NCBI GenBank assembly: GCA_964520885.1
Contig: CAZFQD010000046.1
Location: 1-15,025 of the forward strand
Reading direction: 5' to 3'
Length of the DNA: 15,025 nt
Origin: CAZFQD01 sp964520885
Lineage (GTDB): Bacteria; Bacillota; Clostridia; Oscillospirales; SIG519
This document shows, piece after piece, positions 13,740-15,025 of the stretch; positions within the stretch are counted from its first letter, which is position 1, and every line of letters begins with the position of its first letter. A program made the position numbers and the translations under genes. The notes beneath the pieces were generated by a model that searched no databases, had not been told where the DNA came from, and saw nothing but the letters and a program-made list of their open reading frames with translations.

Positions 13740-14930
13740 ATGTATTCTAAGCCAACAAAACAAGAATTAGAAAAAAGAATAGAAAAGGTGAGTTTTTCTA
13801 TTTCTAATTCCAATCCTAATTGGGATAATGCATTTGTTATTAGTAAAATAAATCAATATTATTTAACAGGGACTATGCAAGATGGAATATTTGTTTTAAA
13901 AAAAGATGGTAATTATGCTTTTTTTGTAAGAAGAAGTTTTGAAAGAGCTAAAATTGAAAGCCCTTTAGAAAATATTTATCCAATGGAAAGTTATAAAGAT
14001 GTATCAGTAAAAATAGGCTCTTTATGTGGAATAACATATATTGAAACTGAAATTGTAACCATTGAAATTTTAGAAAGATTAAAAAAATATTTTACAATTG
14101 AGCAAGTTTTGCCGTTAGATAAAATTATAGCGGGAGTTAGAGCAATAAAAAGCCAATATGAAATTTCACAAATTGAACAATCGGGAAAACAGCATAATTA
14201 TTTATTTTTAAATATAATTCCTTCTTTGTTAAGAGAAGGAATTAGCGAAACTGATTTTACAGCAGAACTTTTTGAAAAAATGTTAAAGTTAGGTTACCAA
14301 GGAGTTTCACGATTTGCAATGTTTCAAAATGAAACTGTAATTGGTCAAATTAGTTTTGGTGAAAATTCTTTATTTCCTACTAATTTTGACGGTCCGGGTG
14401 GAATGATGGGTATGTGTCCATCTGTCCCAAGTGTCGGAAGCAGACAAAGAGTATTGAAAAAAGGAGATTTAGTGTTTTTAGATATTGGGTACGGGGTAAA
14501 TGGATATCATACCGATAAAACTCAAATTTATATGTTTGGAAAGTCTGTTCCAAATGAAATTGCAAGAATTCAAAATAAATGTATAAAAATTCAAACTAAA
14601 ACTGCGTCCTTATTAAAACCTAAAAATATTCCGTCAGACATTTATAATCAAGTAATGAGTGAATTAGATGAAGATTTTTTGGAAAATTTTATGGGTTTTG
14701 GCAACAGAAAGGTTAAATTTTTAGGGCATGGAGTGGGTTTGCAAATCGATGAAATGCCTGTAATTGCAAACGGTTTTAAAGAGCCACTTGAAGAAAATAT
14801 GGTCATAGCAATTGAACCAAAAAAGGGGATTGCTAATGTAGGAATGGTAGGAGTAGAAGACACATACCTTGTAACAGATAAGGGCGGAATATGCTTAACA
14901 GGTGGGGGAACTGATATTATTGAGTTATAA
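13740..14930 (+). CDS. M24 family metallopeptidase (Xaa-Pro peptidase-like)
   Basis: A cytosolic 396-residue protein with a creatinase-like N-terminal domain (about 1-140) and a C-terminal M24 'pita-bread' peptidase domain. All five dinuclear metal ligands are present: D248 (VFLDIGYG), D259 (GYHTDKTQ), H330 (FLGHGVGL), E359 (AIEPKKG) and E373 (GVEDTYLV). The segment SFGENSLFPTNFDGPGG (205-221) precedes a glycine- and proline-rich stretch typical of a clostridial M24 subgroup. Relatives cleave N-terminal residues before proline, or act on dipeptides; the substrate is not readable. There is no signal peptide. AAAGGAG (13725-13731) lies 8 bases before the ATG. It is divergent from the XRE-ImmA operon, and no hairpin terminator is seen before the window ends. 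Confidence 0.92.
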   Translation: MYSKPTKQELEKRIEKVSFSISNSNPNWDNAFVISKINQYYLTGTMQDGIFVLKKDGNYAFFVRRSFERAKIESPLENIYPMESYKDVSVKIGSLCGITYIETEIVTIEILERLKKYFTIEQVLPLDKIIAGVRAIKSQYEISQIEQSGKQHNYLFLNIIPSLLREGISETDFTAELFEKMLKLGYQGVSRFAMFQNETVIGQISFGENSLFPTNFDGPGGMMGMCPSVPSVGSRQRVLKKGDLVFLDIGYGVNGYHTDKTQIYMFGKSVPNEIARIQNKCIKIQTKTASLLKPKNIPSDIYNQVMSELDEDFLENFMGFGNRKVKFLGHGVGLQIDEMPVIANGFKEPLEENMVIAIEPKKGIANVGMVGVEDTYLVTDKGGICLTGGGTDIIEL

Positions 14931-15025
14931 TTTTTTGGGGACGGCAGACCAATGTCATAAAGCTAAGCTGACAAAAAATACCAATAAAATTTTAGGTAAA
15001 AAGTTGCACAAAAATTGATGCAAAT
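14931..15025. other. non-coding window end, possible repeat or mobile-element edge
   Basis: No reading frame of useful length starts here. After TTTTTTGGGGACGG, a stretch through GACCAATGTCATAAAGCTAAGCTGAC (about 14936-14980) is markedly GC-richer than nearby intergenic DNA, and then the sequence returns to A/T-rich DNA. GGGGACGG blocks of this kind are often found at repeat or transposase edges in Firmicute genomes, but no inverted partner or transposase is in the window. Confidence 0.25.

Noticed and set aside
14380..14863. Two short antisense frames opposite the M24 peptidase gene
   Set aside because: They are shadows of a conserved gene, without start signals or recognisable products.

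Overview
This is a chromosomal, housekeeping-type window from a strongly AT-rich bacterium, most likely a Firmicute of the clostridial side. The reasons are the AddAB-type (not RecBCD) recombination enzyme with an Fe-S AddB, the YqxD/YaiI protein, the clostridial-style dCMP deaminase and M24 peptidase, the strong AGGAGG-like ribosome binding sites, and the occasional TTG start. The standard bacterial code fits all genes. No rRNA, tRNA, CRISPR array or complete insertion sequence is visible. The species cannot be named from the sequence alone.

Left part (1-4100). Enolase, a dCMP-deaminase-family protein and a 67-residue Cro-like HTH protein lie in one rightward unit, which ends at a hairpin terminator. 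That terminator sits inside the 3' coding end of the convergent yqxD gene. purA (adenylosuccinate synthetase) follows with its own good promoter. A hairpin separates purA from the leftward gene beyond it.

Middle (4100-5720). A leftward DUF1638 protein and a rightward HAD phosphatase/phosphomutase diverge from a 124-base promoter region. The HAD gene runs into a degenerate 7-bp repeat that supplies its stop codon. Its terminator hairpin is embedded in the last codons of the convergent addA.

Right part (5667-13558, all leftward). An XRE repressor, an ImmA/IrrE-type metalloprotease, addB and addA are packed as one apparent operon (0-nt, 34-nt and overlapping junctions), transcribed from a near-consensus promoter. 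This is the most interesting part of the window. The first two genes form the kind of pair that acts as a protease-released repressor switch in ICEBs1 (ImmR/ImmA) and in Deinococcus (DdrO/PprI). Here the pair stands in front of the double-strand-break repair nuclease rather than beside phage or ICE genes. The divergent gene is an M24 metallopeptidase (13740-14930). The last 95 bases hold no gene and have a GC-richer stretch resembling the edge of a repeat or mobile element.

Other points of note are two unrelated-looking 7-bp-period repeats placed directly at gene ends, and two convergent gene pairs in which the terminator of one gene is written into the coding sequence of the other.
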